Below, one piece after another: positions 25,003-35,164 of a stretch of DNA of 64,000 nt. The translations under genes were made by a program, and so were the position numbers. The notes under the pieces were generated by a model, which was given only the letters and a program-made list of their open reading frames with translations, was not told the DNA's origin and searched no databases. The stretch is from Mycolicibacterium canariasense (lineage in GTDB: Bacteria; Actinomycetota; Actinomycetes; Mycobacteriales; Mycobacteriaceae), in contig NZ_LQOL01000058.1 in assembly GCF_002101555.1 (NCBI RefSeq), positions 151,560-215,559 on the forward strand, written 5' to 3'. Position 1 is the first letter of the stretch, and the number at the start of each line of letters is the position of its first letter.

Positions 25003-25545
25003 TCAATCCGGCAGGCAGTTCGCACAATCGGTGACGGCGGCTCGCATATTGCGCTGCATCATGGCCAGCGCTGCGCGCCCCAGATCCGCGTCGATGTGGG
25101 CCACCGCGTCGGCAGGTATCACGATGTCGAAGTGCCGGACATAGGCATCGAGGGCGCTGTACATGATGCATTGCTCGGTGACTTGCCCGGTGAGGATGAC
25201 CATCTTGGTGCCCAAGCGCTGCAGCAGGTAATCCAACGGTGTGGCGTAGAAGACGCTGTGGCGGACCTTGGTGACGAACAACGCGTCGGGCGCCGGCACC
25301 AGCGGCTTGACCAGGTCGGGGCGCCGGCCGTGCACCGCGCCGCGCACGATGTCGTCGGTGCTCGCGGTGAAATCCCCGCGATTGTCGTTGACGTACACCA
25401 GATCCACTCCGTCGTGGTCGCGGGCGCGCTCGGCCAAGGCGGCCAGCGGCGCCACGATGGGCCCGACGTTGTCGGCCAGCGCGTCGGCGTCTTCGTGCCG
25501 GTAGTCGTTGAACATGTCGACCACCAGTAGGGCGCAGTCACTCAT
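25003..25545 (-). CDS. Isochorismatase-family hydrolase
   Basis: A 180-residue cysteine hydrolase of the isochorismatase/nicotinamidase superfamily. The triad is visible: Asp in LLVVDMFNDY (residue about 9), Lys in FVTKVRHSVFYAT (about 90) and Cys in ILTGQVTEQCIMYSALDAY (about 125), with a cis-peptide-type GQVTEQC motif. The ATG at 25545 replaces a longer frame because it gives the canonical N-terminus and follows a TACCCA box by 6 bases. Substrates in the family include isochorismate, nicotinamide, ureidoacrylate and carbamoylated compounds; I cannot say which applies here. Confidence 0.87.
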   Translation of the reverse strand: MSDCALLVVDMFNDYRHEDADALADNVGPIVAPLAALAERARDHDGVDLVYVNDNRGDFTASTDDIVRGAVHGRRPDLVKPLVPAPDALFVTKVRHSVFYATPLDYLLQRLGTKMVILTGQVTEQCIMYSALDAYVRHFDIVIPADAVAHIDADLGRAALAMMQRNMRAAVTDCANCLPD

Positions 25546-25828
25546 CCGGCCTGGGTACCCGCATAACGATTGGGTCACGCCTTCGATCGCGATCTGCTAA
25601 GAAAACCCGGCAAACCTTGAGATTGATTCAGGAATTCTCGGCCATTCTGGATCACTCCTCAGCGGTGCCCACGAAATTGCGAGACATCTCACGCCCGGTG
25701 CGTGTAACGCCCGAAACCGTGGGCCGCCAAGCGAGTTCGCGGCTCTCGACTGGTTTCGATGGTCACGTACGGTGGAATCCGGGTCGGGGAATCCACATCT
25801 GAACGACTCGAAGGAACACCCGATCATC

Positions 25829-26221
25829 ATGAATTTCATGCCGAATCCCCGAATGACCATCGTCGCACTGGCCGCGGGAAGCCTGCTAAGCGCGGGCGCG
25901 GCCGCCTTGGCACCGACGGCTTCTGCCGCACCGGTCGACTGCAGCCGCCAGGCGCTGGACGCGACGGTGCAGCAGACCACCGGTGCTGCGCAGGGCTACC
26001 TGAACGCCCATCCGGGCGCCAACCAGGCGGTGTCCGCCATCTACACCCAACCGCGTGACGTGGCCTCGGCGAACATCCGGGCCTACTTCAATGCCAACCC
26101 GCAGGAGTACTTCGACCTGCGCGGCATTCTGGCGCCGATCGGCGACAAGCAGCGTGCGTGCAACACGCAGGTGTTGTCACCCGAATTGGCTTCGGCGTAC
26201 CACGAATTCATGGCAGGTTGA
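25829..26221 (+). CDS. Hemophore-related (Rv0203-like) exported protein
   Basis: A 130-residue exported protein. The signal peptide spans MTIVALAAGSLLSAGAAALA up to ASAAP (cleavage near residue 34), and the mature helical domain carries VDCSRQALDATVQQTTGAAQ, LNAHPGANQAVSAIY and a second Cys (RACNTQVLSPELAS), the layout of the mycobacterial haem-binding hemophore-related family typified by Rv0203. Such proteins bind haem in the periplasm or outside. ATG 25829 has AAGGA (25811-25815) upstream; ATG 25838 is an alternative. The gene ends in a strong hairpin (26230-26269). Confidence 0.78.
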   Translation: MNFMPNPRMTIVALAAGSLLSAGAAALAPTASAAPVDCSRQALDATVQQTTGAAQGYLNAHPGANQAVSAIYTQPRDVASANIRAYFNANPQEYFDLRGILAPIGDKQRACNTQVLSPELASAYHEFMAG

Positions 26222-26229
26222 CGATGCTC

Positions 26230-26269
26230 GGTTTCGTCGGCCACCCAGGTACGGGTGGCCGACGAAACC
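26230..26269. terminator. Perfect 17-bp hairpin after the hemophore-like gene
   Basis: GGTTTCGTCGGCCACCC (26230-26246) and GGGTGGCCGACGAAACC (26253-26269) pair perfectly around a 6-base loop. It begins 9 bp after the hemophore-like gene's stop and ends 4 bp before the stop of the convergent RDD gene at 26273, so it should terminate both. Confidence 0.85.
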
Positions 26270-26272
26270 GTT

Positions 26273-26746
26273 TCATGTCCTGACGACCTGCGTACCACCG
26301 GCCAGATCGTCGTGTGTGCCTTGGCGCCACGGACTGTTCTTGATCGACACCGCGATGAGCACGTAGGCGATGAAGGCCAGCAGCCAGCCCACGTACGGGA
26401 TCATCGCCAGCAGGGTGAACGAGTTGCGGATTGCCGACTGTTTGAGGTCGGGATGCGGGCGGCCATGTGGCCCGCGAACCTCCAGCCCCAACAACTTCTT
26501 GCCGGGCGTCCAGCCGACGGCCACCTCGAACGCCACGAAGTAGATGAATGTCAGTAGGCCCGAAAACAGGCCAGTGACAAGGATATTCGACAGCCCGTCC
26601 AGTGACACCACGGCGAAGACGCTGGCGATGTTGACGATGACACCGTCGATGACGCGGGCGAAGAAGCGCCTGCCGAGATTGCCCGCCACGGCGGGTGTGG
26701 GCGCCGGTGACCGCCATCGCTGCGGTCCGTAATCACCAGTGGTCAT
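26273..26746 (-). CDS. RDD-family membrane protein
   Basis: A 157-residue RDD-domain protein with three or four membrane segments. The name-giving residues appear in LGRRFFARVIDGVIVNIASV (R-x-x-A-x-x-x-D, residues about 25-45) and further in VGWTPGKKLLGLEVRG, where the family has its conserved Gly-Lys motif. Segments follow at about 53-75 and 110-135. RDD proteins are thought to transport small solutes or ions; the function of most is unknown. It starts at ATG 26746, and an inverted repeat (26761-26786) lies just upstream. Confidence 0.85.
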   Translation of the reverse strand: MTTGDYGPQRWRSPAPTPAVAGNLGRRFFARVIDGVIVNIASVFAVVSLDGLSNILVTGLFSGLLTFIYFVAFEVAVGWTPGKKLLGLEVRGPHGRPHPDLKQSAIRNSFTLLAMIPYVGWLLAFIAYVLIAVSIKNSPWRQGTHDDLAGGTQVVRT

Positions 26747-26760
26747 GGCGCCAATCTACG

Positions 26761-26786
26761 CATGAAAGCATTGTTTGGTTTTCATG
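26761..26786. promoter_or_regulatory. Inverted repeat between RDD gene and EamA exporter
   Basis: CATGAAA (26761-26767) and TTTCATG (26780-26786) form a 7-bp inverted repeat with a 12-base gap, followed by GATAT-N8-ATATC (26791-26808) in a stretch that is AT-rich for this genome. The repeats lie in the 100-bp divergent gap and could be operators for either gene. No regulator is adjacent. Confidence 0.4.
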
Positions 26787-26846
26787 AACGATATATCCGC
26801 ACATATCACGTGGACGTGAACATTGCGGCTGCCGTTCAATGCAGAG

Positions 26847-27719
26847 GTGACCACCACGACCGCCCGTGACGGCGCCCTCATGGCCATCACCGCAATGTGT
26901 TCGGTACAGCTCGGTGCCGCGATCGCGGTGGGGCTCATCGACGATATCGGCGCCGAGGGCGCGGCGTGGTTGCGTCTGATGTGGGCCGGTGTGTTGATGC
27001 TGATCCTGGTGCGCCCTCGACCCTCGGCGTTCAGTCGATCGGCATTCGGAACCTGCGTCGTGCTCGGAGTGGTGACCGCCGGTATCACGCTGCTCTTCAT
27101 GATGGCGCTGGCTCGTATCCCGCTGGGGGTCGCCAGTGCACTGGAATTCCTCGGGCCGCTCGCCGTCGCGGTGGCCAAAGGCTCCGGCCGGTACCGGCTG
27201 CTGTGGCCCGGACTGGCGGCCGGCGGGGTGCTGCTGCTGACCGAACCGTGGACCGGATCGGTCGACCCGGTGGGCGTGCTGTACGCGCTGGGTTCGGCGG
27301 TGTGCTGGGGGCTGTACATCCTGTTGACCCAGCGGGTGGGGGATGCGGTGGCCGGCATCACCGGCCTGGCGGTGTCCATGCCGGTGGCGGGCCTGGTCGC
27401 AACCGTGGTGGCAGGTCCGGCGGTGTTCGGCCGGGTCACCCCGGAGATCCTGCTGATCGGCGTCGGCCTGGCCATCCTGTTGCCGGTCATCCCGTTCGCG
27501 CTGGAACTGCTGGCGCTGCGCCGGCTCACCACGGCCTCGTTCGGCACGCTGATGAGCCTGGAGCCGGCTTTCGCGATGCTGATGGGCTTGATCGTCCTGC
27601 ACCAGGTACCGGCGCCGCCCGCCGTGCTGGGCATCATCACCGTCGTCGCGGCCGGGGTCGGCGCCGCCCGCACCGGCGCCCGGTCCGCCCCACCCGTCCC
27701 CGCCGAGGCCATGACGTGA
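26847..27719 (+). CDS. EamA/RhtA-type exporter
   Basis: A 290-residue inner-membrane protein with ten predicted helices in two EamA (DMT) repeats, of the RhtA kind that exports threonine, homoserine or other amino acids. Landmarks are VTAGITLLFMMALARIPLGV, ASALEFLGPLAVAVAKGSGR and RRLTTASFGTLMSLEPAFAM. GTG 26847 is chosen over an upstream TTG at 26823 because it gives a normal cytoplasmic N-terminus and follows TTCAAT by 6 bases. The gene ends 34 bp before the next, co-directional gene. Its substrate is unknown. Confidence 0.85.
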   Translation: MTTTTARDGALMAITAMCSVQLGAAIAVGLIDDIGAEGAAWLRLMWAGVLMLILVRPRPSAFSRSAFGTCVVLGVVTAGITLLFMMALARIPLGVASALEFLGPLAVAVAKGSGRYRLLWPGLAAGGVLLLTEPWTGSVDPVGVLYALGSAVCWGLYILLTQRVGDAVAGITGLAVSMPVAGLVATVVAGPAVFGRVTPEILLIGVGLAILLPVIPFALELLALRRLTTASFGTLMSLEPAFAMLMGLIVLHQVPAPPAVLGIITVVAAGVGAARTGARSAPPVPAEAMT

Positions 27720-27753
27720 CGGTTCCCCGGCGAGCGCCGATACCCTCGGAGGA

Positions 27754-28104
27754 ATGGCTCAGGGTTTCTCCGCTTCATCGTTCGTCCGGGCATTCAACAC
27801 CGGATTCGTCGCATTGATGCATGCCCCGGTGGTCGGCGGCCTGCTGCGCCGCGGCACCGTCGTCATCCGGTACCAGGGCCGCAAGTCCGGCCAGACCTTC
27901 GAACTGCCGGTCGGCTACCGACGCTCCGGTGACACCGTCACCATCGCGGTCGCCCTGCCGGACAGGAAGAACTGGTGGCGCAATTTCACCGGCGAGGGCG
28001 CACCGCTGGTGTTCCTGGGCCTCGACGGCGCAGACCGCCCGGCGCACGCCGTGGCGACCCGGGATGCCAGGGGAGCGGTCTCGGTCACGGCGACCTTGAG
28101 CTGA
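27754..28104 (+). CDS. DDN-like (nitroreductase/quinone reductase family) protein
   Basis: A 116-residue split-beta-barrel protein resembling the Ddn/DUF385 deazaflavin-dependent reductase family: GTVVIRYQGRKSGQTFELPV (residues 34-53), then LPDRKNWWRNFTGEGAPLVF. The Arg/Lys-Ser-Gly motif is where Ddn contacts F420. It is shorter than Ddn (about 150 residues) and lacks the N-terminal membrane-binding helix in clear form. TACCCT (27741-27746) stands 7 bases before the ATG, while GGAGG is only 2 bases away, too near to act as a ribosome site, so a leaderless message is likely. Confidence 0.72.
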   Translation: MAQGFSASSFVRAFNTGFVALMHAPVVGGLLRRGTVVIRYQGRKSGQTFELPVGYRRSGDTVTIAVALPDRKNWWRNFTGEGAPLVFLGLDGADRPAHAVATRDARGAVSVTATLS

Positions 28105-28110
28105 ACCCTG

Positions 28111-28174
28111 CCGCGAGCGTGCGCATGTGCACGCGTACGACGGCGTGTCGGTGTGCAGACACGCACGCTCGCGG
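28111..28174. repeat. 64-bp intergenic palindrome between convergent genes
   Basis: CCGCGAGCGTGCG (28111-28123) and CGCACGCTCGCGG (28162-28174) form a perfect 13-bp stem. Inside, TGCAC and GTGCA continue the pairing and CGAC-GGCGT-GTCG (28138-28150) can make a terminal hairpin. It fills the 78-bp gap between the DDN-like gene and potC, so it can end both transcripts. The GAGCGTGCG core recurs in my memory of other mycobacterial intergenic regions, suggesting a dispersed repeat; this needs a genome search. Confidence 0.7.
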
Positions 28175-28182
28175 ACGATACG

Positions 28183-29013
28183 TCAGGCGTCGATGCGCTT
28201 GCGGCGGTACAGCGTCCCGACGCCGAGCAGGACCAGGCTGATCAGCAGGATCGCGGTGGCCAGCACGTTGATCTGAGGTGGCACAGCCGCTTTCACCGCC
28301 GCGTTGACGTACAGCGGGTAGGTCACGGTGGAACCGCTGACGAAGTAGGTGATGATGAAGTCGTCGAGCGACAGCGCGAACGACAGCATGGCCGCCGCGA
28401 CGATGCCCGGGACGATCAACGGCAGAGTCACCTTGAAGAACGTCCGGGTGGGGCTGGCGCCCAGGTCCATCGACGCGTCCTCCAGCGTCCAGTCGAAACC
28501 GCGTACCCGGGCCCGGACCGTCATGGCGATGAAGCTCACCTCGAACGCCACATGTGCGATCACGATGGTGGTGTAGCCCGCTGCCCAGTGCAGGTCGAGG
28601 AACAGGGTCAGCAGCGAGGCGCCCATCACCACCTCGGGGGCGGTCAGCGGCAGCACCATGAAGGTGTCGACCGCTCTGCTGCCGCGGAAACGCTGGCGCA
28701 CCAACGCGATCGCGATCAGCGTGCCCATGACCAGCGCGATCAACGTGGACACGAACGCCACGTTGAGGCTGAGCTTGAGCGCGTCCACGAGGGCGGGATA
28801 TTTGAACGGGTGCAGCCAGTTGTCCAGGGTGAAGCCCTGCCAGCTGTAGTTGAACTTGCCTGCCGGATGGTTGAACGAGAACAGCACGATCACGAAGATC
28901 GGCAGGAACAGGTACAACAGCACCAGACCGGCGATGATCCGCAGCACCAGATCGCCCCACTTCGGGCGGGCCCGAACGGGTTTGACGACCGACGGTTCGA
29001 GGGTGGCCGTCAT
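28183..29013 (-). CDS. potC: Polyamine ABC transporter permease PotC
   Basis: A 276-residue inner-membrane permease, six helices, of the PotC type in spermidine/putrescine import. It has the EAA-like loop EDASMDLGASPTRTFFKVTL, which docks on the ATPase, and VIVLFSFNHPAGKFNYSWQG near the N-terminus, characteristic of PotC. The start ATG at 29013 overlaps the potB stop by 4 bp. It is the last gene of a potA-potD-potB-potC operon. Confidence 0.9.
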   Translation of the reverse strand: MTATLEPSVVKPVRARPKWGDLVLRIIAGLVLLYLFLPIFVIVLFSFNHPAGKFNYSWQGFTLDNWLHPFKYPALVDALKLSLNVAFVSTLIALVMGTLIAIALVRQRFRGSRAVDTFMVLPLTAPEVVMGASLLTLFLDLHWAAGYTTIVIAHVAFEVSFIAMTVRARVRGFDWTLEDASMDLGASPTRTFFKVTLPLIVPGIVAAAMLSFALSLDDFIITYFVSGSTVTYPLYVNAAVKAAVPPQINVLATAILLISLVLLGVGTLYRRKRIDA

Positions 29014-29885
29014 ACCAGGTCCTCGGTACCGAGCGCGCGGGTGTACAGCAGCACCCCGATGAGGATCAGCACCATCAACCCGAGGCTCAGCGCCGCGGCG
29101 ACGGGGTAGTCCTTGACCACCAGGAACTGTTTCTGGATGACATTGCCGATCATGGTGGTCTGGGTGCTGCCCAGGTAGTCGGCGTTGATGAAATCGCCGA
29201 CGGCCGGGATGAAGACGAGCATGCTGCCGGCCAGCACCCCGGGCAGCGAGAGCGGCAGGATGACCTTGCCGAAGCTGCGGGTGCCCGAGGAGTACAGGTC
29301 GCGGGACGCTTCCAGCAGTCGCGGGTCGATCTTCTCCAGGCTGACGTACAACGGCAGGATCATGAAGATGATCCAGTTGTAGATCAGGCCGCCGATCACC
29401 GCCCAACTGGTCGAGAGCAGCCTGCCCTCACTGGGCAGCAGGCCGATCGTGTTGAGCAGCCCGACCACCCAGCCGTCGTCGGCGAGAATGGTCTTCCAGG
29501 CCAAGGTCCGGATCAGGAAGGTGACGAAGAACGGCAGGATCACCAAACCGAGGATCAGATTCTTGAATCTGCCTGCCTTGAAAGCGATCACATACGCCAA
29601 CGGGAACGCCAGCAACACGCAGACCACCGTCGCGACGGCGGCGTATCCGAACGAGCGCAGGATTTGATCCTGATACAGCTGGAACGCCTTACCGAAGTTG
29701 CCGAAGTTCCAGTCGAAGGTCAGCGTCGGCAGGTACACCGACCCGCCCGAACTGGACAGCGAGGTCCTGGCCAACGAGAACAGCGGCACCACGAAGAACA
29801 CCGCGAGATAGGCCAGCCCTGGCAAGATCATCAGGTACGGAGCGATCTTGCTGCGCTGCCTGCTGCTGGAGGCGACGCCGGCCAT
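29010..29885 (-). CDS. potB: Polyamine ABC transporter permease PotB
   Basis: A 291-residue inner-membrane permease with six helices, paired with PotC. Landmarks are IAPYLMILPGLAYLAVFFVV at the N-terminus, ILPFFVTFLIRTLAWKTILA (PotB-typical) and the EAA loop EASRDLYSSGTRSFGKVILP, the coupling site for PotA. It starts at ATG 29885, 31 bp after potD, with a GGAG-type ribosome site, and overlaps potC by 4 bp. Confidence 0.9.
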   Translation of the reverse strand: MAGVASSSRQRSKIAPYLMILPGLAYLAVFFVVPLFSLARTSLSSSGGSVYLPTLTFDWNFGNFGKAFQLYQDQILRSFGYAAVATVVCVLLAFPLAYVIAFKAGRFKNLILGLVILPFFVTFLIRTLAWKTILADDGWVVGLLNTIGLLPSEGRLLSTSWAVIGGLIYNWIIFMILPLYVSLEKIDPRLLEASRDLYSSGTRSFGKVILPLSLPGVLAGSMLVFIPAVGDFINADYLGSTQTTMIGNVIQKQFLVVKDYPVAAALSLGLMVLILIGVLLYTRALGTEDLV

Positions 29886-29916
29886 CTACGCTCCTCTCCT
29901 CTTCAAGACCATCCGA

Positions 29917-31104
29917 TCAGCCGCCGGTGACCGCGGCGTACAGGTTGTTGAACTCCTGCGTCTGCTCGTCGGTCAGCGATGCCCAGCTCTTCAGCCGCGC
30001 CTGCACGTCGGCCGGCGGGTTGATCAAGGGGTTGGCACCGAGCTTCGGATCGATCTTGTTCAGTTCGTCGGTCATATCCGAGAGCACCGGCACATACTGC
30101 GTGAACGCGACCAGCTTGGCGTAGTTGGCGCGGTCGTAGACGTAGTTGATCCACGCCTCGGCGGCCTTCTGATTCTGGGTGGTGTACGGGATCACCTGGG
30201 TGTCGATGAACCAGTCGCCACCGGATTCGGGCACCACGAACTTGAGGTCGGGATTGTCGGCCTGCAATTGCACCACGTCACCCGAATACGCCTGCGCGAC
30301 GGCGATATTGCCGGCGGCGAGGTCATCGGAGTAGTCGTTACCGGTGAAGCGGCGGATCTGCCCCTTGTCCTTCTGCTCCCGCACCAGATCCACGGCCTTG
30401 GTCACCGTCTCGGTGGTCGGGTTCTCCGGCGAGTTGCCCTGGGCCTGCATGATCATGCCGAGGGCGTCCTGCACGTCGGAGAACAGGCTGACCCGGCCCT
30501 TGAACGCGGGATCCCACAGGTCGTCGATCTTGGTGATGTCACGCTTGGTGGCGGCCTTGTTGTAGGCCAGGCCGACCATGCCCGTCATGTACGGCGCGGT
30601 GTACTTGCGGCCGGGATCGCCCGACGCGTTGAGCAGGTCCGGACGCAGGTTCTTGCGGTTGGGCACCCCGGCCTCGCTGATCTCGTTGAGCCAGTTCAGA
30701 CCCTTGAGCCGCAGCGCCATGAACTGGGTGGGCACCACCAGGTCCGCGCCGATGTCCTGCTTGCGTGACAACGGCTCCTTGACCTTGGCGAACCACTGCT
30801 CGTTGTCGTTGAAGTCCTCTTTGTAGTCGACGGTGATGCCGGTGGCCTTCTGGAACGCGGCCACGAAACCGTCGGCCATGTACAGCGGCCAGTTGGAGAT
30901 GCGCAGCGTGCCCGACGCGGGGCCGCTGTCCTGGGTGGTGCTGGTCGACGACGAGCCACCGCCGTTGGAGCCGCAGGCTGCCAGGAAGGACGGGCCCAGG
31001 ATCGCCGCCGCGGCCGCGGCCGCACCGCCACCGATGAAGCGGCGCCGGCTGGTCCGGTTGGCGGCCAGACGCGAGAACAGGCGAGGGTCGATCTCGTTGG
31101 ACAT
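29917..31104 (-). CDS. potD: Polyamine-binding lipoprotein PotD
   Basis: A 395-residue substrate-binding protein. The N-terminus has a twin-arginine signal (NRTSRRRFIGGGAAAAAAAI) and an overlapping lipobox (FLAAC, Cys about residue 40), so it is probably a Tat-exported lipoprotein. The mature domain has TLRISNWPLYMADGFVAAFQ and the polyamine-site region with WAGFAYN-type residues replaced by TGMVGLAYNKAATKRDI. This is the PotD/PotF type, binding spermidine or putrescine; the precise ligand cannot be read. The ATG at 31104 is chosen over upstream in-frame codons because it gives the Tat signal. Confidence 0.88.
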   Translation of the reverse strand: MSNEIDPRLFSRLAANRTSRRRFIGGGAAAAAAAILGPSFLAACGSNGGGSSSTSTTQDSGPASGTLRISNWPLYMADGFVAAFQKATGITVDYKEDFNDNEQWFAKVKEPLSRKQDIGADLVVPTQFMALRLKGLNWLNEISEAGVPNRKNLRPDLLNASGDPGRKYTAPYMTGMVGLAYNKAATKRDITKIDDLWDPAFKGRVSLFSDVQDALGMIMQAQGNSPENPTTETVTKAVDLVREQKDKGQIRRFTGNDYSDDLAAGNIAVAQAYSGDVVQLQADNPDLKFVVPESGGDWFIDTQVIPYTTQNQKAAEAWINYVYDRANYAKLVAFTQYVPVLSDMTDELNKIDPKLGANPLINPPADVQARLKSWASLTDEQTQEFNNLYAAVTGG

Positions 31105-31160
31105 GCGGGACCTTTCGTGAAAGCTGGTCAAGTTGGGGGACAGGAGAACTCGCGACCCGT

Positions 31161-32420
<1,260 letters not shown>

Positions 32421-32585
32421 CGTCGGGGTCTTCGCAAGCGATTCCGCAACGAATTTACATTTTGACAATGGAATCCATAGGCAAGATGCCAAATATCGGC
32501 AGAATCCGCCGCGCCGATGGGTTCAAACCCCGTCGTCGGTGGTGAGGCGTGAGGCCGCTGTTCTCGACCGTGATCGAATGGTCGC

Positions 32586-33995
32586 ATGACAAGTGGGACC
32601 ACAGGCACGTTCCGCGGACTCGATGCCGAACCGTTCACCGGCCGCACGCCCAGCGGCGCCGGCGATCTGTCGGTGGAGACGCACGGCATCGCCCCGGTGC
32701 CGGCCGACCGTCGCTACGGCACCCCGGGGCGGCTGTTCACCGTGTGGTTCGCACCGCAGGTCAACATGACCGGGGTGTTCACCGGGACCCTGGCCATCAC
32801 CCTGGGGCTGGGATTCTGGCTCGGCCTGATCGCGATGATCATCGGCACCGTGCTCGGCGGGCTCGTGGTCGGCTATCTTTCGACCTGGGGTCCGCGCACC
32901 GGCACCGCGCAGCTTCCCGCGTCGCGGCTGGCGTTCGGGCGCGGTGTTGCCCTGCCTGCCGCCTTGCAATGGCTGTCGTCGATCGCCTGGGACGCCCTGG
33001 TGGGGCTCTTCGGGGGCGAGGCGTTGTCCGTGCTGCTGGGCATCCCGTTCTGGGCCGCGGTGCTGATCGTGTTGGCGGTCCAGGGCGCCGTCGGATTCTT
33101 CGGCTATGAACTGATCCACCGCCTGCAGGCCGTCCTCACGGTGGTGCTGTTGGTGACGTTCGTGGTGTTCGCGGTCAAGCTGGTGGCCGGCCACGACGTG
33201 GTGACGGCGGCGACGGTGGCCGGCCCCGATCTGGTCGGCGCGTTCGTCTTCGAGGTGACCATCGCGCTCAGCCTGTCCATCTCATGGGCGAGCTATGCCG
33301 CGGACTTCAGCCGTTACCTGCCCGCACAGTCATCCCGACCGAAGGTGTTCGGCTACACCTTCGGCGGTGTCGTGCTGGCCTATGTCTTCGTCCAGGCCAT
33401 CGGTATCGCGGCGGCCGGGGTGATCGGCGACCAGACCGCCGCGGGGGTCCGCGACGTGATGGGCGGGGGCGTCCTGGGTGCGCTGGCGTTGCTGATCATC
33501 GCGCTGGCCTCGATCGGATCCGGCGTGATGAACGACTACAGCGGGTCGCTGGCCCTGCAGACCCTGGGTGTGCGGATGCGCCGGCCGTACTCGGCCGCGC
33601 TGGTCACCGTCGTGGCCTTCGCGCTCATCTTGTGGCTGCACGGCGGCAACACCGCCACCCGATTCCAGAACGTGCTGCTGCTCGTCAGCTATTGGATCCC
33701 GGCGTTCGTCGCCATCGTCGTCATCGACTGGCTGCTGCGCACCAGGGGCCGCACCACCCTCACCGTCGACGTCACCGCCGAGCCGACCGGCCGCGGCGAC
33801 GCGCTGGCCGCGCTCGTGGTGTTCGTCGTCTCCTATGCGGCGGCCATCCCGTTCATGAACACCACGCTGCTGCAGGGGCCGATCGCCGTGGCCTGGCACG
33901 GTGCCGATATCGCCTACTTCGTGAACTTCGCCGTCGCGGCCTTGCTCTACGGCGCGTACCGGTTGGTCAGCGGACCGTCGCGAAAAAGCTCCTGA
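32586..33995 (+). CDS. NCS1-family nucleobase/cytosine permease
   Basis: A 469-residue permease with about twelve helices of the NCS1 (CodB/purine-cytosine) family. Landmarks: VWFAPQVNMTGVFTGTLAIT, the loop GPRTGTAQLPASRLAFGRGV and SWASYAADFSRYLPAQSSRP. The family imports cytosine, purines, hydantoins or thiamine with protons or sodium. The ATG at 32586 follows a loose CGAAT box. It ends 29 bp inside the convergent epoxide hydrolase gene. A uracil-degradation operon lies some 6 kb away; a link is possible but not shown. Confidence 0.87.
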   Translation: MTSGTTGTFRGLDAEPFTGRTPSGAGDLSVETHGIAPVPADRRYGTPGRLFTVWFAPQVNMTGVFTGTLAITLGLGFWLGLIAMIIGTVLGGLVVGYLSTWGPRTGTAQLPASRLAFGRGVALPAALQWLSSIAWDALVGLFGGEALSVLLGIPFWAAVLIVLAVQGAVGFFGYELIHRLQAVLTVVLLVTFVVFAVKLVAGHDVVTAATVAGPDLVGAFVFEVTIALSLSISWASYAADFSRYLPAQSSRPKVFGYTFGGVVLAYVFVQAIGIAAAGVIGDQTAAGVRDVMGGGVLGALALLIIALASIGSGVMNDYSGSLALQTLGVRMRRPYSAALVTVVAFALILWLHGGNTATRFQNVLLLVSYWIPAFVAIVVIDWLLRTRGRTTLTVDVTAEPTGRGDALAALVVFVVSYAAAIPFMNTTLLQGPIAVAWHGADIAYFVNFAVAALLYGAYRLVSGPSRKSS

Positions 33996-35112
33996 CGTCG
34001 GCCACGAACAGGTCGGGCTGCTCGAACGCGGCGAAGTGACCACCGCGCGGCATGGCGGTCCAGTGGGTGATGTTGTAGCCGTCCTCGCACCAGCTGCGTG
34101 GGGTCCGCGTGATCTCCTTCGGGAAAGCCGCGACGCCGGTGGGTTTTTCGACACGCTCGCCTGCCCCGAAACTGGTGAAGCTCTCCCAGTACAGCCGAGC
34201 CGACGAGGCGCCGCTGCCGGTGATCCAGTAGAGCATCACGTTGTCGAGCATTTCGTCGCGCGTCAGGACGTTCTCGGGGTGTCCGTCGCAGTCGGCCCAC
34301 GCCCAGAACTTCTCGACGATCCACGCCAGTTGGGCCACCGGTGAATCGACCAGGCCATAACCCAGCGTCTGCGGCCGGGTGGACTGCTGCTTGGAGTAGC
34401 CGGTGCCCCATGTGCGGTGTTCCTTGAGGACGGCGAACGCGGCGAGGTCCTCTTCGGTGGGGGACTCCACGCTGGCGGCCGGCGGGCGACCGATCGGCAT
34501 GTTGATGTGGATGGCCAGGCACCCGTTGTCGCCGTTGCGCCCGATCTGCGTGGTCACCGCCGCACCCCAGTCCCCGCCCTGCGCGCCGTAGCGGTCGTAC
34601 CCCAGCCGGCGCATCAGCGTGTCCCAGGTTTCGGCGATCTTCGGTACGCCCCAGCCGGTCGAGGTCGGTTTACCGGAGAAGCCGTAGCCGGGCAGCGACG
34701 GGCACACCACGTGGAAGGCGTCCTCGGGGCGGCCGCCGTGCGCAGTGGGGTCGGTCAGGGGGCCGATCACCTTGTGGAACTCGACCACCGACCCGGGCCA
34801 GCCGTGCGTGATGAGCAACGGCAGCGCGTCGGCGTGCGGTGAGCGCTGATGGATGACGTGGATATCGAGGCCGTCTATCTCGGTGATGAACTGTGTGAAG
34901 CGGTTGAGTGCGGCCTCGCGTGCCCGCCAGTCGTAGTCCTGCGCCCAGTACCTGGCCAGTTCCCGGGTATAGGCCAGGGGGACGCCCTGACTCCAGTCGT
35001 CGACGCATTCGGCCTCCGGCCAGCGGGTGGCGGCCAGCCGGCGCCGCAGGTCGTCGAGGTCGTCGTCGGGAACGGCGATGCGGAAGGGCCGGATATCACT
35101 CACGATCCCCAT
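33967..35112 (-). CDS. Epoxide hydrolase with EHN domain
   Basis: A 381-residue alpha/beta-hydrolase of the microsomal-type epoxide hydrolase group, converting epoxides to diols. It has the N-terminal EHN region (residues 5-110, IRPFRIAVPDDDLDDLRRRL), the oxyanion motif LLITHGWPGSVVEF, the nucleophile GAQGGDWGAAV (Asp about residue 176), SLPGYGFSGKP and a C-terminal HFAAFEQPD holding the catalytic His. Its start at 35112 is divergent from nothing close; its 3' end overlaps the NCS1 gene by 29 bp. Physiological substrate unknown; mycobacteria carry several such enzymes. Confidence 0.9.
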   Translation of the reverse strand: MGIVSDIRPFRIAVPDDDLDDLRRRLAATRWPEAECVDDWSQGVPLAYTRELARYWAQDYDWRAREAALNRFTQFITEIDGLDIHVIHQRSPHADALPLLITHGWPGSVVEFHKVIGPLTDPTAHGGRPEDAFHVVCPSLPGYGFSGKPTSTGWGVPKIAETWDTLMRRLGYDRYGAQGGDWGAAVTTQIGRNGDNGCLAIHINMPIGRPPAASVESPTEEDLAAFAVLKEHRTWGTGYSKQQSTRPQTLGYGLVDSPVAQLAWIVEKFWAWADCDGHPENVLTRDEMLDNVMLYWITGSGASSARLYWESFTSFGAGERVEKPTGVAAFPKEITRTPRSWCEDGYNITHWTAMPRGGHFAAFEQPDLFVADVRSFFATVR

Positions 35113-35164
35113 CGTGGCATGAACACCTACGTCGGCTCGGCCCGCCCGCCCGGCGATGCGGTGG

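Noticed and set aside
32515..32545. tRNA-like T-arm (GGGTTCAAACCCC) upstream of the NCS1 gene
   Set aside because: A T-arm-like stem is present but no matching acceptor half, D-arm or anticodon arm occurs in the 80 bp upstream, so it is not a tRNA and not a convincing tRNA-end attachment site.
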